Shown here: one piece after another, positions 1-11,129 of the stretch | Layout of the letters: the number at the start of each line of letters is the position of its first letter | How positions within the stretch are numbered: the first letter of the stretch is position 1 | Assembly (NCBI GenBank): GCA_009602735.1 | Contig: WELA01002258.1 | Location: 100,302 to 164,301 of the forward strand | DNA: 64,000 nucleotides | Origin: Mesotaenium endlicherianum | Taxonomy: Eukaryota > Streptophyta > Zygnematophyceae > Zygnematales > Mesotaeniaceae | Direction of reading: 5' to 3' | Position numbers and translations under genes: made by a program | The notes under the pieces: model-generated | Seen by the model: the letters and a program-made list of their open reading frames with translations, nothing else | The model's database searches: none | Told to the model about the DNA's origin: nothing

Positions 1-525
1 CCTCCCCCCCCTCCCCTCCCCGGGCGCCCCCTTCGTGTGGGCAGGGGCTGCTTGTTTGCCCCTTGCAGGTCAACGCGTAAGAATAGACGCCGCTTTGTTT
101 TTCTGTAAGGCATGTAGGCAGAGGGCCGGTTTGATCAGACGGGCAGCTTGCTTTTCTTTGCTTCAGGCTGGAGAGCCGCAGCTTTCTGCTGCCTAGTTGC
201 TGCGAGCTCGTGAATGGCGTTGAAGAGCAGTGAGGATGCGTGGCCTCTTTTCTTGGCTCTGTAGCTGTGGGAGAGCTAAGCTGGAATGAACGCACTCGAC
301 GTCTGTGTCGCAGCTGGTCTGCTCCCCTCTTCATTAAAGAAGCCAAGATAGCATGCACATTGATAATGTACTTCCAAATACGTTATTGGTGCCCATGCCT
401 CTGTCTTGGACTGCTGGAAGTGTGCAGCGTCACATTCGCCTCTGGCACAGTGGGCCTGAAAGAAAAGCAACATCCTTTTTGTTGGTGGGAACTCATACAA
501 CCCTTCAACATCTGCGTGCTTGCAG
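1..525 (+). other. Partial intron of the 2-hydroxyacyl-CoA lyase gene
   Basis: This stretch runs up to a clear 3' splice site (CTTGCAG, ending at 525) just before the lyase exon. I searched it for the preceding conserved exon of the family (the GDSGFGFSAME-type segment that starts the TPP-binding motif) and did not find it, so that exon lies outside the window and the intron is at least 525 bp. The start is C-rich. Small ORFs here match nothing I recognise. Confidence 0.6.
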
Positions 526-840
526 ACGCTGGTCCGCTACAAGCTGCCCGTGGTCGTCATCGTGATGAACAATGGAGGAGTTTACGGAGGTGACAGGAGG
601 GGAGCAATTGACCTGCCAGAGGCGGTCCGAAATGACCCCCCACCTACTTCCTTTGTGCCCAAGGCTCGATATGATCTCCTCATTGAAGCCTTTGGCGGGA
701 AAGGGTACTTCGTGCACACGCCCGAGGAGCTTGCTGAGGCTCTCCATGAGGCTTTCTCTGCTAAGAAGCCGGCAGTCATTAACGTGACCATCGACCCCAT
801 GGCTGGTGTGGAGAGTGGCCGGATGACGCATAGGAACTGA
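526..840 (+). CDS. HACL: 2-hydroxyacyl-CoA lyase, last coding exon (C-terminal 104 residues)
   Basis: This is the C-terminal end of a thiamine-pyrophosphate enzyme of the 2-hydroxyacyl-CoA lyase / oxalyl-CoA decarboxylase family. In plants the family cleaves 2-hydroxyacyl-CoA, for example in peroxisomal alpha-oxidation, or decarboxylates oxalyl-CoA. The translation begins TLVRYKLPVVVIVMNNGGVY; the NN pair closes the TPP/Mg-binding motif of these enzymes. It continues with GGDRR, DPPPTSFVPKARYDLLIEAF and GGKGYFVHTPEEL, and ends NVTIDPMAGVESGRMTHRN before TGA. From memory this matches the plant orthologue closely in order and length. The exon starts after the acceptor at 525 in a frame that continues the ETLVRY motif. 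No canonical SKL-type peroxisomal tripeptide is seen. The exact substrate (2-hydroxyacyl-CoA or oxalyl-CoA) cannot be decided from this piece. Confidence 0.88.
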   Translation, partial: TLVRYKLPVVVIVMNNGGVYGGDRRGAIDLPEAVRNDPPPTSFVPKARYDLLIEAFGGKGYFVHTPEELAEALHEAFSAKKPAVINVTIDPMAGVESGRMTHRN

Positions 841-2198
841 CAGCTCTCTGTGTGCACCCTCCTTCCTCCTCTGTCTAAGTTAGGCCAACCATCGGAATGA
901 TGATATGGTTCATGACACTTGAATAGCAATTCTGGATGTGATTTTGTATTCCTTCTAATAATAGCATGACAGTGCGATTGCTTATATGGGACATATAAGT
1001 TGTAGGCATTTGCAGATTTGGTTTGCGATGTCATTGGGGGATGCATATCCAACATGTAAGTGCTGTGTCTCATGAGGACTAGCTAGTCTTATTTGAAAGG
1101 CGTTTTGAAAAGATGGTATGCTGTGCTTGTCACTTGTCCCAGAGCCCAAGAGTTACAATGCTGCAAGTCAACAATCTGGTAGAAAAGAAAGTAATGATGT
1201 ACTCATCTTCTGTCACGATCTGCTAATACTTGGATCAAAGTCTCATTTCAACAAATCTATAAATTAGTTGCACACAAGAATGCCTCTTGGCGTAACAAAG
1301 GCCACCTGTCCGAGTTGATGACATGAATGTTCTTCTATCACGGTCATGAAGGATGACTCTGAAGACAGTACGTCGGACTACAGCATAGAGAGTAACACCA
1401 ATCAGTTATCGACTAGATGTGAAGAAAAAAAGCTAAGAAAAGTTGTTGTGGTCCTTTGGCAATATGGACAAAAAACAATGAGAATAAGGTGCAGCTTATT
1501 CAACCAACATTTTGCGTCAATGAGGGAGACCGTGTAGTTGCAAATGAAGAGAAAGCGGCTTGTGGAAATCCACATGTGCGATTATTGCATACTATGATGA
1601 GGGGTCACAATGTTCAACTCCTACGTCCGAGCCTCATATCTAAATTTTTAAACGCCACGTTCGCTGCTTGCACGTACAGTGCATCTCCACATCCGCGTAC
1701 ATCTCAAAGTGCCTCCATGGCAAGTATTCCTTGTCTAGTGCGTTCATATTCCTCTCATCGGCGTATTCGTTGGTAAACATCCAAAATAAAGCATATCGGG
1801 CACATGCAAATACTCGTGTTATTTTTGCCAGACCTTGACTTTTTGCCGCAAATTCGTGGGGCACTCTTTTGCAACGTGGTTATATTGCTTGTTCTCCTTC
1901 GGGAGATACTCCAATGTGGGCCAAAGTGTTTTGCGTTATATCAACCAAGCCTTCAGTATTTTTGGTATTTGAAACTACTCTAATATTGTGCATGATTTCC
2001 CCCAATCTTGATCTCTCCCCCCAGAAATTAGTGAAAATTCAATAAGGATCGTTGCTCAAACCAACTCTTCTTGCTTCACTATGGGGCAAACTAATGGGAG
2101 GGGTTGCAAACCCTGATCTCACAAAGCGGCACCAAACAATAACAACAAATGAAGCATCAGAATAATTCGATCCGTCAAAGTACAAATATCTTGATTCT
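841..2198. other. Lyase 3' UTR and intergenic DNA
   Basis: The first 200-300 bp are probably the 3' UTR of the lyase gene. I see no canonical AATAAA signal close to the stop. The rest is AT-rich DNA with only short unsupported ORFs (for example 1346-1776). No RNA gene, repeat or transposon end was recognised before the E1 border at 2199. Confidence 0.5.
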
Positions 2199-2581
2199 TG
2201 TCATGATTTATTGCGTCGAGGTTGTCATATAAAAACCAAGCTCCACATGTGCGGAACATCAACCTAGGAAGGCCGACTTTGCATTGACTTTACGCATCCG
2301 TATGTTGACCTTTTCTAGATTTCCGAGTCACCAACGTGTAGCGCGTCAAAGCATCTTCCAAATGACACCAATTTCGCGTCATTTGGTCAAGTATCGAGCG
2401 AGATAGGTGCGATCTAGTCCGCGTCACCTACCGGTCCCTAGCGGAACTTTCCCAAGGCCTAATTTGTGACTCAATGTCCCCAAAGGTGACATTGTTGGCT
2501 CTTCGTGACCCCAAGCTTTGTGCGCACATATCCGCGAGCCCCTTAGCCTACATAAGCTTTGCATTTCCATAGTATATGTGC
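2199..2581 (+). repeat. E1 left terminal repeat (shared part)
   Basis: It begins TGTCATGATTTATTGCGTCG and matches 14360-14742 at about 97.7% with one 1-bp length difference. After 2581 the two copies diverge because the right copy stops at the E2 junction. The first 26 bp also resemble the start of the short element at 46604. Confidence 0.85.
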
Positions 2582-2840
2582 ATCATTGAGGCTATAACTG
2601 CATCACCTACTCCTAGAGGAAGCTTCCTCAATTTTCAGATCCACTTTTGAGGCGCTATCTAGGTAGAATCACCCAAGGTAAGCTCGGCCAATGAGGGACA
2701 CGTAGCATATCCTACGCACCTTGCTTTGATTGGTTAGAGTTATGCTTAGCCTATAGGAGTGCTAGTACATGCATTAGTGGACATAGGAGAGCCTCCTAGA
2801 GTGACTACATGCATCGGATCCGCCGCATACCCCGCCGGAT

Positions 2841-3182
2841 TTCCAGGAGTATAAGTACTAGAGATGTCCCTAGAAGAGACATCTTTTAGAAGTCCATTAT
2901 GCCAGGTGTAAGTAACAGAGATTATCAATAAAGCTTACACTTTTATCTCTTGTGTTTTCAGGACCACTTAGTTACTCTCTTGTGAAGAGCAAGCCCTCCA
3001 CGCTTCCAGTCACTTGAAGAACTTCACAAGTGGTGAGCAAAGTCACAGCTTAAGCCCTTACCATAGGACTACTCTGAAGATCATGATGTGCTTCCAGTGA
3101 TGTTTTGGGCCATACTTCATTGGTTGTTTTCCTACCAGATTACAGTCTTGAGGTGCTCACTCTGGAGAGTACACATCCCTTA
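2841..3182 (+). promoter_or_regulatory. Conserved E1 leader with TATA-like box and poly(A) signal
   Basis: This 342-bp block holds a TATA-like TATAAGTA at 2850 and an AATAAA at 2927, spaced like the promoter and polyadenylation signal of an LTR U3-R region. It is followed by a candidate primer-binding stretch (TGGTGAGCAA at 3031, two bases after a CA) and ends just before gag. It matches 47505-47846 of the short element with 9 mismatches and no gaps (about 97%), although the flanking DNA of the two elements is strongly diverged. Confidence 0.6.
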
Positions 3183-3230
3183 CTTCTAAAAGATGTCTCT
3201 TTGCCTGCAAGCAATTAGAACCTTCAGCGT

Positions 3231-4530
3231 ATGCCTACCCGTAGTGGGCTTTCTTATCAGCCATACTACGAAGGGGTTAGTGGAGAAGACTCGGACTCAG
3301 ATCTCAGCACTATCACTGAACCCGCCGAAGAAGAGCAACCTGCTCTCCAGCACACAGCAGTTGCTTATGAGCCATCTCCCCAGTGGGCTCACTACGATTT
3401 CTGGTATCCCATGGCAGGTGACCACGAGGTCAGGACTGACAGGTCTGCCTACCGCTTCAGCGATAGGCCAGGCACCTGTGATCGGGAAGATACCATCTCG
3501 GAGTTTCAAGCTGACTTCGCGGCTGCAAAGCTCAAGACATCCACGGTGACTAAGCGCGACGTCTTCGACACGCTTATGCGCTACCTCTCGCACGAGGCCC
3601 GCGACACCTTCCGTGAGAAGGAGGCCAAGCTCCGGACCCGCACTGAGCTTGTGGGTGACCCACCAGTGGCGACCCTGCTAGCTGATCCAGTGCAAGCCTT
3701 CTGGAACATCCTGAAGACAGAGTTCCAGGCTGCAACTGAAGAGAAGGTGTACGAGCTGCACCATTTCTTCCGACGCAAGAACGAGACTATCCGCATGATG
3801 TACCGCCGCTTGGTGCACCTCCGCCGCGATGTCGGCACTGTCACTGACCGAGAGGCCGCGGAGATCTTCTTGCGCGCCGTCGAGCCGCGTCTGAGGGAGA
3901 GGGCCGTAGTCCCCCTCATCGACCGCCACGGTTCAGAGTATTCTCTGGAGCAGGCCTACCTCTCCGTTGAGAAGCAGAGCTTGGCCGCCGCACGGAGCAA
4001 CATTAGCGATCGTGTGGGCTTAGCATCCACGGGCGTGCGCCAGGAGGCCTCAGTGCTGCCGTCTTCTACGACGCGCACGACGCCTGCCCGCCAGCCCCAG
4101 TCGCAGCAGCAGCAGCCTCAGCGCTCTCAGCTGCCCCAGCAGACGCAGCAGCGCGGAGCTACGCGTGGCCGCATTTCCATGGCTGCCACTACGAGCGATC
4201 CCTGCTGGTCCTGCAGGAAGACGGGCCACTCACGCCAGCACTGCACTCTCGCGCAGAATGGCAAGCCCGGCGACTGCACCTATTGTGGCAAGGCCGGCCA
4301 CCTGCAGATCGTCTGTCTGCAGAAGAAGCGCGACGTCGAGAACGGACGCGCTCGCAACGGCCCTACGCCTTCAGCAGGACAGCGAGGCGCACGCAACCCT
4401 CGTACGGGTGGCCGCCCCGCGATGACAGCAGCTACGGCCACGACGGACGCCGCATTGATGCCTGGAGCCAACGACTGCAGCTTCGACGACGTCAGCGACG
4501 CCCTCGTGGAGGCCAACGCGGAGATCGCTA
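3231..4530 (+). CDS. E1 gag region with two zinc knuckles (fossil part)
   Basis: This is the capsid/nucleocapsid-like part of E1. After an acidic N-terminus it shows a retrotransposon-gag-like helical segment (FWNILKTEFQAATEEKVYEL, then HHFFRRKNETIRMMYRRLVH), a Gln-rich linker, and two CCHC knuckles of the form CX2CX4HX4C encoded near 4201-4242 and 4276-4317 (CWSCRKTGHSRQHC and CTYCGKAGHLQIVC). Such knuckles bind the element RNA in known gag proteins. The family call rests on the knuckles and on the pol domains downstream. Confidence 0.8.
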
Positions 4531-4639
4531 GACTCCGTGGCCTCGTCGACGTCGATGACTATGACGCGTGCGGAGCACTCCTCGCGTTCGCTCCACCGTC
4601 CTACGCCACAGAACTGACAGCTGGCTCACGCACAGCTTC

Positions 4640-6900
4640 AGCGTACACATCAGGCTCAGCGGCAGCGCCGCAGCCCCGCGCACGTCCGCGTTACGACGTA
4701 GCGCCCGCTGCCAGAGCTGCAGGCGCTCGCACAGGCAGCTCTGCTAGCCTTGTGCGCACCGCTCTGACAGCTGTCAGCAGCGACAGCCGGAGTCCCGACA
4801 GACTGCCGGATGGAAGGCTGCACGACTGCGCGGTTGCGCCATCTCCCGGCGCAAGCTCGCGCGCACGCGGGCCAGCCCGCGCGCCAGCCAAGGCCCCGAC
4901 AGAGCCCCTGGCTTGCGCTTCCCTGCTGGCACCAGCAGGCCTCCCGTCGGCCCGCGTAGCGACAGCTGGCAGGCAGGGACGGGGGCACCTGGCGGCGTGC
5001 ACGGCTACAACTGGGCCGGCCGCAGCCTCCCTCTTCGTTCGTGCGGCACTCCCGTGCGCAGCTCTGCGCACAGGCAGGGACAGCCGGTCCCCGCTGGCTG
5101 CTGCAGACAGCAGGCTCCAGCAGAACCCGCCACATGGCACGTGCACGGCAGGCGAGGCCGCCTCTGCCGACAGCAGCATGCACGCACGCACGCTGGCTCA
5201 CACGCGCGCCCAGCGCACTGCGCTGCCAGGTCCACGGCACACCCGGCGACGCCACGCCGTCGTCACAGCGGCAGCTGCAGCTGCGCAAAGCAGCTGCACC
5301 CACGCGCTGCCAAGTGGCGCGTGCGCGCAGGTCTGCACGGCCAGCGCAGCGACGGCCGCAGCGGCCGCCACCCTCGGTCAGCAAGGGGGGGTCCTGACTG
5401 CGCTGTGCGGCCGGATCGCCGGCAAAAGCGCCGACAGCGCACCCGCAGCTGCGCACATCCAGGGCTCAGCCCCTGCCGCACACGTGCTGCCACTTGGCAC
5501 GCGCGCATGGCCCGGCTCAGCCCGTACAGATCCAGCGGTCGGAGCAGCCACCCGCAGTCAGGGGGGGGCTATACCCACTGCGCCACGCGGCCGGATGTTC
5601 GATCGCGGTGCCGACGGCCCGCGCACGGTTGCGCACAGCCAGGGCCTAAACCCTGGCTGCGCACAAAACCCCGGCAGCAGCCCAACGCAGGCTGCCGGGG
5701 GGCCGGTTAGCCCACGCATCGGGGGGAGGGCGCTGCGATCTTCGCCCGGGGCAGCCGAGATAGACGGCGCCACCGGTCCAGTGACCCTGCCCCTCGGCCC
5801 CAGCAGCCACCAGGGGGCGCCACCTGGCAGCCTCCTGGCAGCCCCGACCGCGCCAGCAGCTGCAGCAACTGCTGCAGCCGCGGCCGCACACGCGCCGGGG
5901 TCCGCAACTTTTGCGGCCGAACCCGCGACCGGCTGCACGGCAGGCCTTGCGGCAGGCTGCGCAAGGAGTCCTGCGGCAGACAGTGCGGCAGTTTGCGCGG
6001 CAGGCTGCGCAGCAGGCCTCGCGGCGCGCCCTGCGGCAGACAGTGCGGCAATCTGCGCGGCAGGCTGCGCGGCAGGCGCGACGGCAGTTCCCGCCACCGG
6101 CTGCGCGGCAGGCACGGCGGCAGATCTTGCAACGGGGGGGCTATCCCGACTACGCCACGCGGCCGGATGTCCGATCGCGGTGTCGACGGCCCACGCACTG
6201 CTGCGCATTGCCAGGGCCTAAACCCTGGCTGCGCACAAAACCCCGGCAGCAGCCCAACGCAGGCTGCCGGGGGGCCGGTTAGCCCACGCATCGGGGGGAG
6301 GGCGCTGCGATCTTTGCCCGGGGCAGCCGAGATAGACGGCGCCACCGGTCCAGTGACCCTGCCCCTCGGCCCCAGCAGCCACCAGGGGGCGCCACCTGGC
6401 AGCCTCCTGGCAGCCCCGACCGCGCCAGCAGCTGCAGCAACTGCTGCAGCCGCGGCCGCACACGCGCCGGGGTCCGCAACTTTTGCGGCCGAACCCGCGA
6501 CCGGCTGCACGGCAGGCCTTGCGGCAGGCTGCGCAAGGAGTCCTGCGGCAGACAGTGCGGCAGTTTGCGCGGCAGGCTGCGCAGCAGGCCTCGCGGCGCG
6601 CCCTGCGGCAGACAGTGCGGCAATCTGCGCGGCAGGCTGCGCGGCAGGCGCGACGGCAGTTCCCGCCACCGGCTGCGCGGCAGGCGCGGCGGCAGATCTC
6701 GCAACGGGCCCCGCGGCAGGCCTCGCGGCAAGCTGCGCGCACGGCGCTGCAACAGGCCCCGCGGCAGAATGCGCGGCAGGTTTGCCGGCTGCGCCAGCAG
6801 CGGCCATTCTGGCCTGCTGCGCACGCGCGCAGCCACTCGGCAACCGCTCCGCAGTCGGGCGCGCGAGCCGCGAGCACACGCTCGCAGCACCGGTCAGTCG
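4640..6900 (+). repeat. GC-rich alanine/arginine low-complexity tract of E1
   Basis: About 2.2 kb of extremely GC- and CpG-rich DNA lies between the zinc knuckles and the protease. In the element's frames it reads as Ala-, Gly-, Pro- and Arg-rich low complexity, with many short GCGGCAGGC-type repeats. Long open frames appear on both strands because stop codons are rare in such DNA, so ORF length here is not evidence of coding. No domain was recognised. Confidence 0.75.
5564..6707 (+). repeat. Tandem duplication, unit about 572 bp
   Basis: Two adjacent, nearly identical units: 5564-6135 and 6136-6707. Landmarks such as CCGGCAGCAGCCCAACGCAG occur at 5671 and 6243, exactly 572 bp apart. The units differ mainly in their first 90 bp, with a few scattered substitutions elsewhere. 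A looser related segment starts near 5385. The high identity suggests a recent duplication or an unequal-exchange product within E1. Confidence 0.85.
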
Positions 6901-7269
6901 GCCCGTTGTTCCGCAGAAGCGCGTCGGGCCAGACCAGGGACGACGGACGGAGGAGGCACCGCGGTTGCCTTGTTCCTTCCGCATCCTAGAGCCCTCCACG
7001 ACCTCAGCAAAGCCGACGCCACATGCGCTCACTTCGCCTATGACGACGGTGCAGCTCAGCGCCGAGGTCATCTCTCTAGCACTGCACCGCATGCCGGCGG
7101 TCTCCTTCGCAGAGCTCGGCGTCTCCATGGAGGCAACGAGGCAAGCCGCTCAGCTAATGCTCCAGTCGCGCAGAGCCACGCTGCGCACCGCCGCCAGGAG
7201 GCCGATGGCCGATGCCGCCACCGCGGTGCGATCCACGCCCGCGCGCCGTGCGCATGAGCGCAGGATGAT

Positions 7270-7640
7270 CAGCACTCCTAACGCCGCGTTTTTGGATAAT
7301 TCGCAAGGGATTGTGCTCGTCAACACCCAGGCGATGCAGCGCATCATGTTCGACACAGGCGCGCAGCCAGTTCTCATCAGCTTCCGCTACTTCCGTCAGC
7401 TAGGACTCTCTTCCGCTGACTTGGAGGACTCTCCGACGCGCATTAACACCGCCGCCGGCACGTCCGAGACCGTCGCCAGTCGCACGAGGTTGGCGCTACT
7501 GTTCACTCTGCACCCAGGCACGGCAGACGAGACAACCATCCATCGGCACGCACTCGTCACTCCTTCCGAGTCCTTCGATGTGCTCCTAGGGCAGGACGTG
7601 CTCTTTCCCATTGGCGCCGCGGTCGACAACTGGGCAGAGC
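7270..7640 (+). CDS. E1 aspartic protease domain (fossil part)
   Basis: This retropepsin-type protease processes gag-pol in living relatives. The catalytic DTG is in IMFDTGAQPV (codons near 7343-7372), followed by the expected beta-rich stretch (RYFRQLGLSSADLEDSPTR) and the FDVLLGQDVLFPIGA motif that matches the ILG-type second half of retroviral proteases. The E2 element has a clearly related protease (LLDTGAQPVILGKRAVKALG), which ties the two elements together. Confidence 0.8.
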
Positions 7641-7689
7641 GCGTCTTCTATCGTCCCGACTGGAGGACAGGGGAACGCGCACCGCATCC

Positions 7690-9640
7690 TTGCCCCTTGA
7701 CATTGCCGATCGCCGCCCAGCAGTGTCCAGCTTCATGGGGCTGGACGATGGCCGGCCAGTGGTCAAGACCAATAAGGACGGGCCCGAGGACGAGGAGATC
7801 TCTGTGGGGGTGGACCTGCTTGAGCCACAGGACGAGGAGCCGGACCTACCTAGTGCCGAGCTCCACCTCACGCCGCAGCAGCAGGCGGATGTCCTGGCAG
7901 CCCAGGCCAGGGAGCAGATCCGCATCTGCACTGCCCCACAGCGCGATGATGCGGCAGATGGCGGACGATGCCACTGAGGCCCTCGCCACGGCTAGCACAG
8001 CCATCGCTGCCGCCGCCCTTGCTCGCGGTGCGGTCGCAGCGCCTACAACTCATCAGGGGGTCTCGCCCTCTCGCCGCAAGCCGTCTGCGAGGACCGACGT
8101 CCGCGTTCGCCACGACGTGCCTGTTGGCGTGGCCATTCAGTACAGTATGGACTCTCAGCCGCCCCCTCACGACGCCTCGCATCAGACCGGAAAAACCTGG
8201 CCTCGCACCACGGCATCCGAAGACGAGGCCATGCGGCAGGCAGCTTATCCTGGCAGATCCGACGACCAGTCCCTCAAGAGTGAGGAGGAGACGCAGTGGG
8301 AGCGACTGCCAGAGGCATCCGTTGAGGTACTCAGCGCGGCGCCTCCAGAGGAGCCCCCGCCAGCTGCGCCTACGGCACGCAGGCAGCGCGCACCTACTAG
8401 TCCGCCCGGCTACAGCGCACCCAGCCAGCCCATGACACACGACTGGCCCAGCAGGGCTCGCACCGACACCGCTGGACCCAGCCGTCCAGTGTCACACGAC
8501 TGCTCAACGAGCCACGAGTGTCGCCGCATCGCACATTTGTTTACGACAAGCCGGGCTGCCGTGGCCTCCTCTAGCGCTGGCACACACTCCATACAGCAGC
8601 CAGCGCCCAGGCTCAGCGTCCGCGAGCCACCCCGCACAACCCCGTCTATCTGCGCCCATCTGACCTACGCACATCGCACTTGGCCGACCATTGGACCCGC
8701 TCGAGAGACCACTCCTCTCCGCGAGACGAGCCGCTCCCGATCGCTCACACCCCTTTGCGAGACGCGAGAGGTGACTCCCCTCCGTGAGATGCGAGCCCGC
8801 TTCGTCACGCCACCCTACGACGACAAGGAGCGCACACTTCCTTACGACGACACGCGGGCCCGCGGGGACACGTCGCCATACGACGACACTCGAGACCAAC
8901 GCCGCACTCCGCCCTTCCGACCCCTCTCAGCTGGCGACAACGCTCAGTCTTCTTCCGAGGCGCATTTCGTGATGCTGGCCCCTACAGCTCCGCGCGCCAG
9001 CGTCCCTCGCAGCCACATCGCTGGCAACGGTCCCTCCGGGTCACCTCCTCCCAAGGTGGCCCGCACCGACAGCAGGCCGCCCAGTCGTCACCCATTTACG
9101 GCCGCCGCACGCACACGGCTCATGTCTAGTCTCCGGCAGCCCCGAGACGCGCCCGTCCCACGAGGGCAGCCCCGGCCGCGAGTCCAGCTGGCCCCTCGCC
9201 GGCTAGTTCGGTCCCCGCAGGAGGTCAAAAGCTTCGAGTGCTCCGTCTGCACAATCCCCTCTGCAGACATGCGCGCACGCCAGCGGGCCTACTTCGACCC
9301 GCACCCCTACTTAACTCAGCGTTCCGTTATCGACCAGCTGGCCCACGTGGCCTCGCACCAGACTGACCACGCCCAGCGCGACAGGTGGCAGCAGCTGTGC
9401 GTGGCCTCGGCCCGACGTCAGGCCCGCGCTGTCTCCCCGACAGCCCTGCAGGATGCGCGCCTGCGGTGGCGCACCTACCAGGACCACGTACGGGAGGAGC
9501 GTCCGCAGCCGCTCACTGACCGCATCCCCAGCCTTACGCGTGACTACGCAGACCGTGCTGTGGCCGCCCTCCGCATGGCGCCACATCAGCACAGCGCCGA
9601 GCGTACCTTCCCGCCGCCCGCTCAGCCCGGCACCCCCGCA
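7690..9640 (+). other. E1 linker between protease and methyltransferase
   Basis: GC-rich sequence whose translation is rich in Ser, Pro, Arg, Thr and acidic residues, with short imperfect repeats such as ETTPLRETSRS, CETREVTPLREM and PYDDTRARGDTSPYDDTRDQ near 8700-8900. No domain was recognised. It may be a disordered linker. Its length (about 2 kb) is unusual for a Ty3 pol. Confidence 0.5.
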
Positions 9641-9699
9641 ATGGGGTGTCGCCCACTTCCGACTCCTATCTGCGTAGACTCTCTAAGACGGTCTGGACG

Positions 9700-10680
9700 A
9701 GCGGCCCGGCGGCATCGTCCTCGTCAAGCTCTTCGCCGGCATCGCCACCGGGTTGCTCGCGACCTTACAGGCCGGCATCCCGGTGCGCCGCTACGTGTAC
9801 GTCGATCCCGATCCTGAGGCCCAGCAGGTGGCCCGTCGGCAGATGGCGTTGAGCCACGAGCGGTTCCCTGACCTCCTTCCCGCGCACGCATTCCGCCGCG
9901 CTCAGACGGACTGGCCCATGGACATCCGCGACATCACCGTCGAGCATGTCACCCGACTTGGGCCCATTGACCTCGTCATCGCCGGTTGGGAGTGCCAGGG
10001 CTTCTCCAGAGCCGGGCGTGGCAGGGCGCTCAGCGATCCCCCACGGCCCTCTTCTGGCACTTGCTCCGCGTCCTCAACATTGGTGAGGATCGCCAGCCGC
10101 CACACACCCTCGCGTGGGTCCTGGAGAACGTGGCCGCGCGCCACGATCGCCGTCCCGATGTTAGCGCCGACTTCGCTCTTTGCAGCAGCTACGTCGGCCG
10201 CGAGGCCGTCATTGACGCTGCCCAGATTGGTTCCTTCGCGCACCGCGTCCGCGCCTACTTCACGAACCTGGCGATGCCAGGTACTCTCGAGGCGTTGGCC
10301 GCCTCTCATCCACGTCACCCACGCACCGTCGACTCCATCCTCGATGCCCCTCGCCTGGCCCAGCGCGTGACTGCACTACCACATCCCTCCATGGCGCAGT
10401 GTGAGGTCCTGCATGACGTCACTCGCGCGCTGCCGACTTTTGTCAGCCGCTACGACAGCGACGCCTTCGTCGGAGATCAGCGCGGGATGGTCATCGACCT
10501 GGAGACTGGCATGTTTGACAGGCCGCGCCCTGCGGAGATGGAGCGTGCCATGGGCTTCCCGCCGCATCTCACACAGGTGGACGGTCTCACTGAGGTGAAA
10601 CGCATTCGCCTCTTGGGGCAGGCGATCGACGCCAACGTCCTCACGTGGATTCTCCTGCAGACGCAGGCCTTGGCGCCTCT
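9700..10680 (+). CDS. C5 cytosine DNA methyltransferase domain inside E1 (fossil part)
   Basis: Ordered motifs of cytosine-5 methyltransferases are visible. Motif I is LFAGIATGLLATLQAG near 9728 (AdoMet-binding loop, like the FDGIATG of Dnmt3/DRM enzymes). Motif IV is IAGWECQGFSRAGRG near 9980-10020 with the catalytic Cys. Motif VI is WVLENVA near 10118. A motif VIII-like segment is FAHRVRAYFTNLAMPG near 10236. Motif IX/X segments are RPRPAEMERAMGFPPH near 10525 and RIRLLGQAIDANVLTWIL near 10602. The Dnmt3-type spacing of the last two is recognisable. The domain sits between protease and reverse transcriptase, so it would have been made as part of the pol polyprotein. Known enzymes of this family transfer methyl groups to cytosine in DNA; whether this one was ever active is unknown. 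Retrotransposon-borne C5 methyltransferases have been reported in charophyte algae and dinoflagellates. Confidence 0.87.
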
Positions 10681-11129
10681 CTACGCCGCAGCCCGCCATT
10701 CCGAGCTGCCTTGGCCTGCCCACGATATGGACGATGACTCCATCGACGATGACAATCAGGCCCCGCCCGGCACGACGTGGCATCCTCAGCGCGCAGGGCC
10801 TGCACCGCCAGCGCGCACCCGCCCCCCCTCCCCCCCGCCGCACAGGGAGGACTCTGGTTCGCTGGGGGGGGGCCGGCGGAGAGAGGAGTCCTCACAGCGA
10901 CCCAGGCCGTCCCGGTCACCTTTTCTTTTTCCTCGCTCGCAGGCAGACGGTGCCAGGCAGCTGGCCGCAGATGCCACAGTGCAGGTACCCGCGGCAGGCC
11001 GAGCGCCAATTGCTGCAGGGCAGGTGACACTTGCAGCACTACCGTCTACCCCAGCGGCAAGACAAAAGACTCCAGCTGCAAGCCAGGCGACGCCACCAGC
11101 CCCACCGACATGGAAGCTGGGGGGGACAC

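Noticed and set aside
1346-1776. Small ORFs at 1346-1537, 1456-1776 and 1640-1864
   Set aside because: They overlap each other on both strands, show no family motifs, and lie in AT-rich intergenic DNA.
5707-7128. 473-codon open frame on the minus strand
   Set aside because: Shadow of the GC-rich Ala/Arg tract of E1, where stop codons are rare on both strands. Its low-complexity sequence has no domain and it runs against the gag-pol direction.
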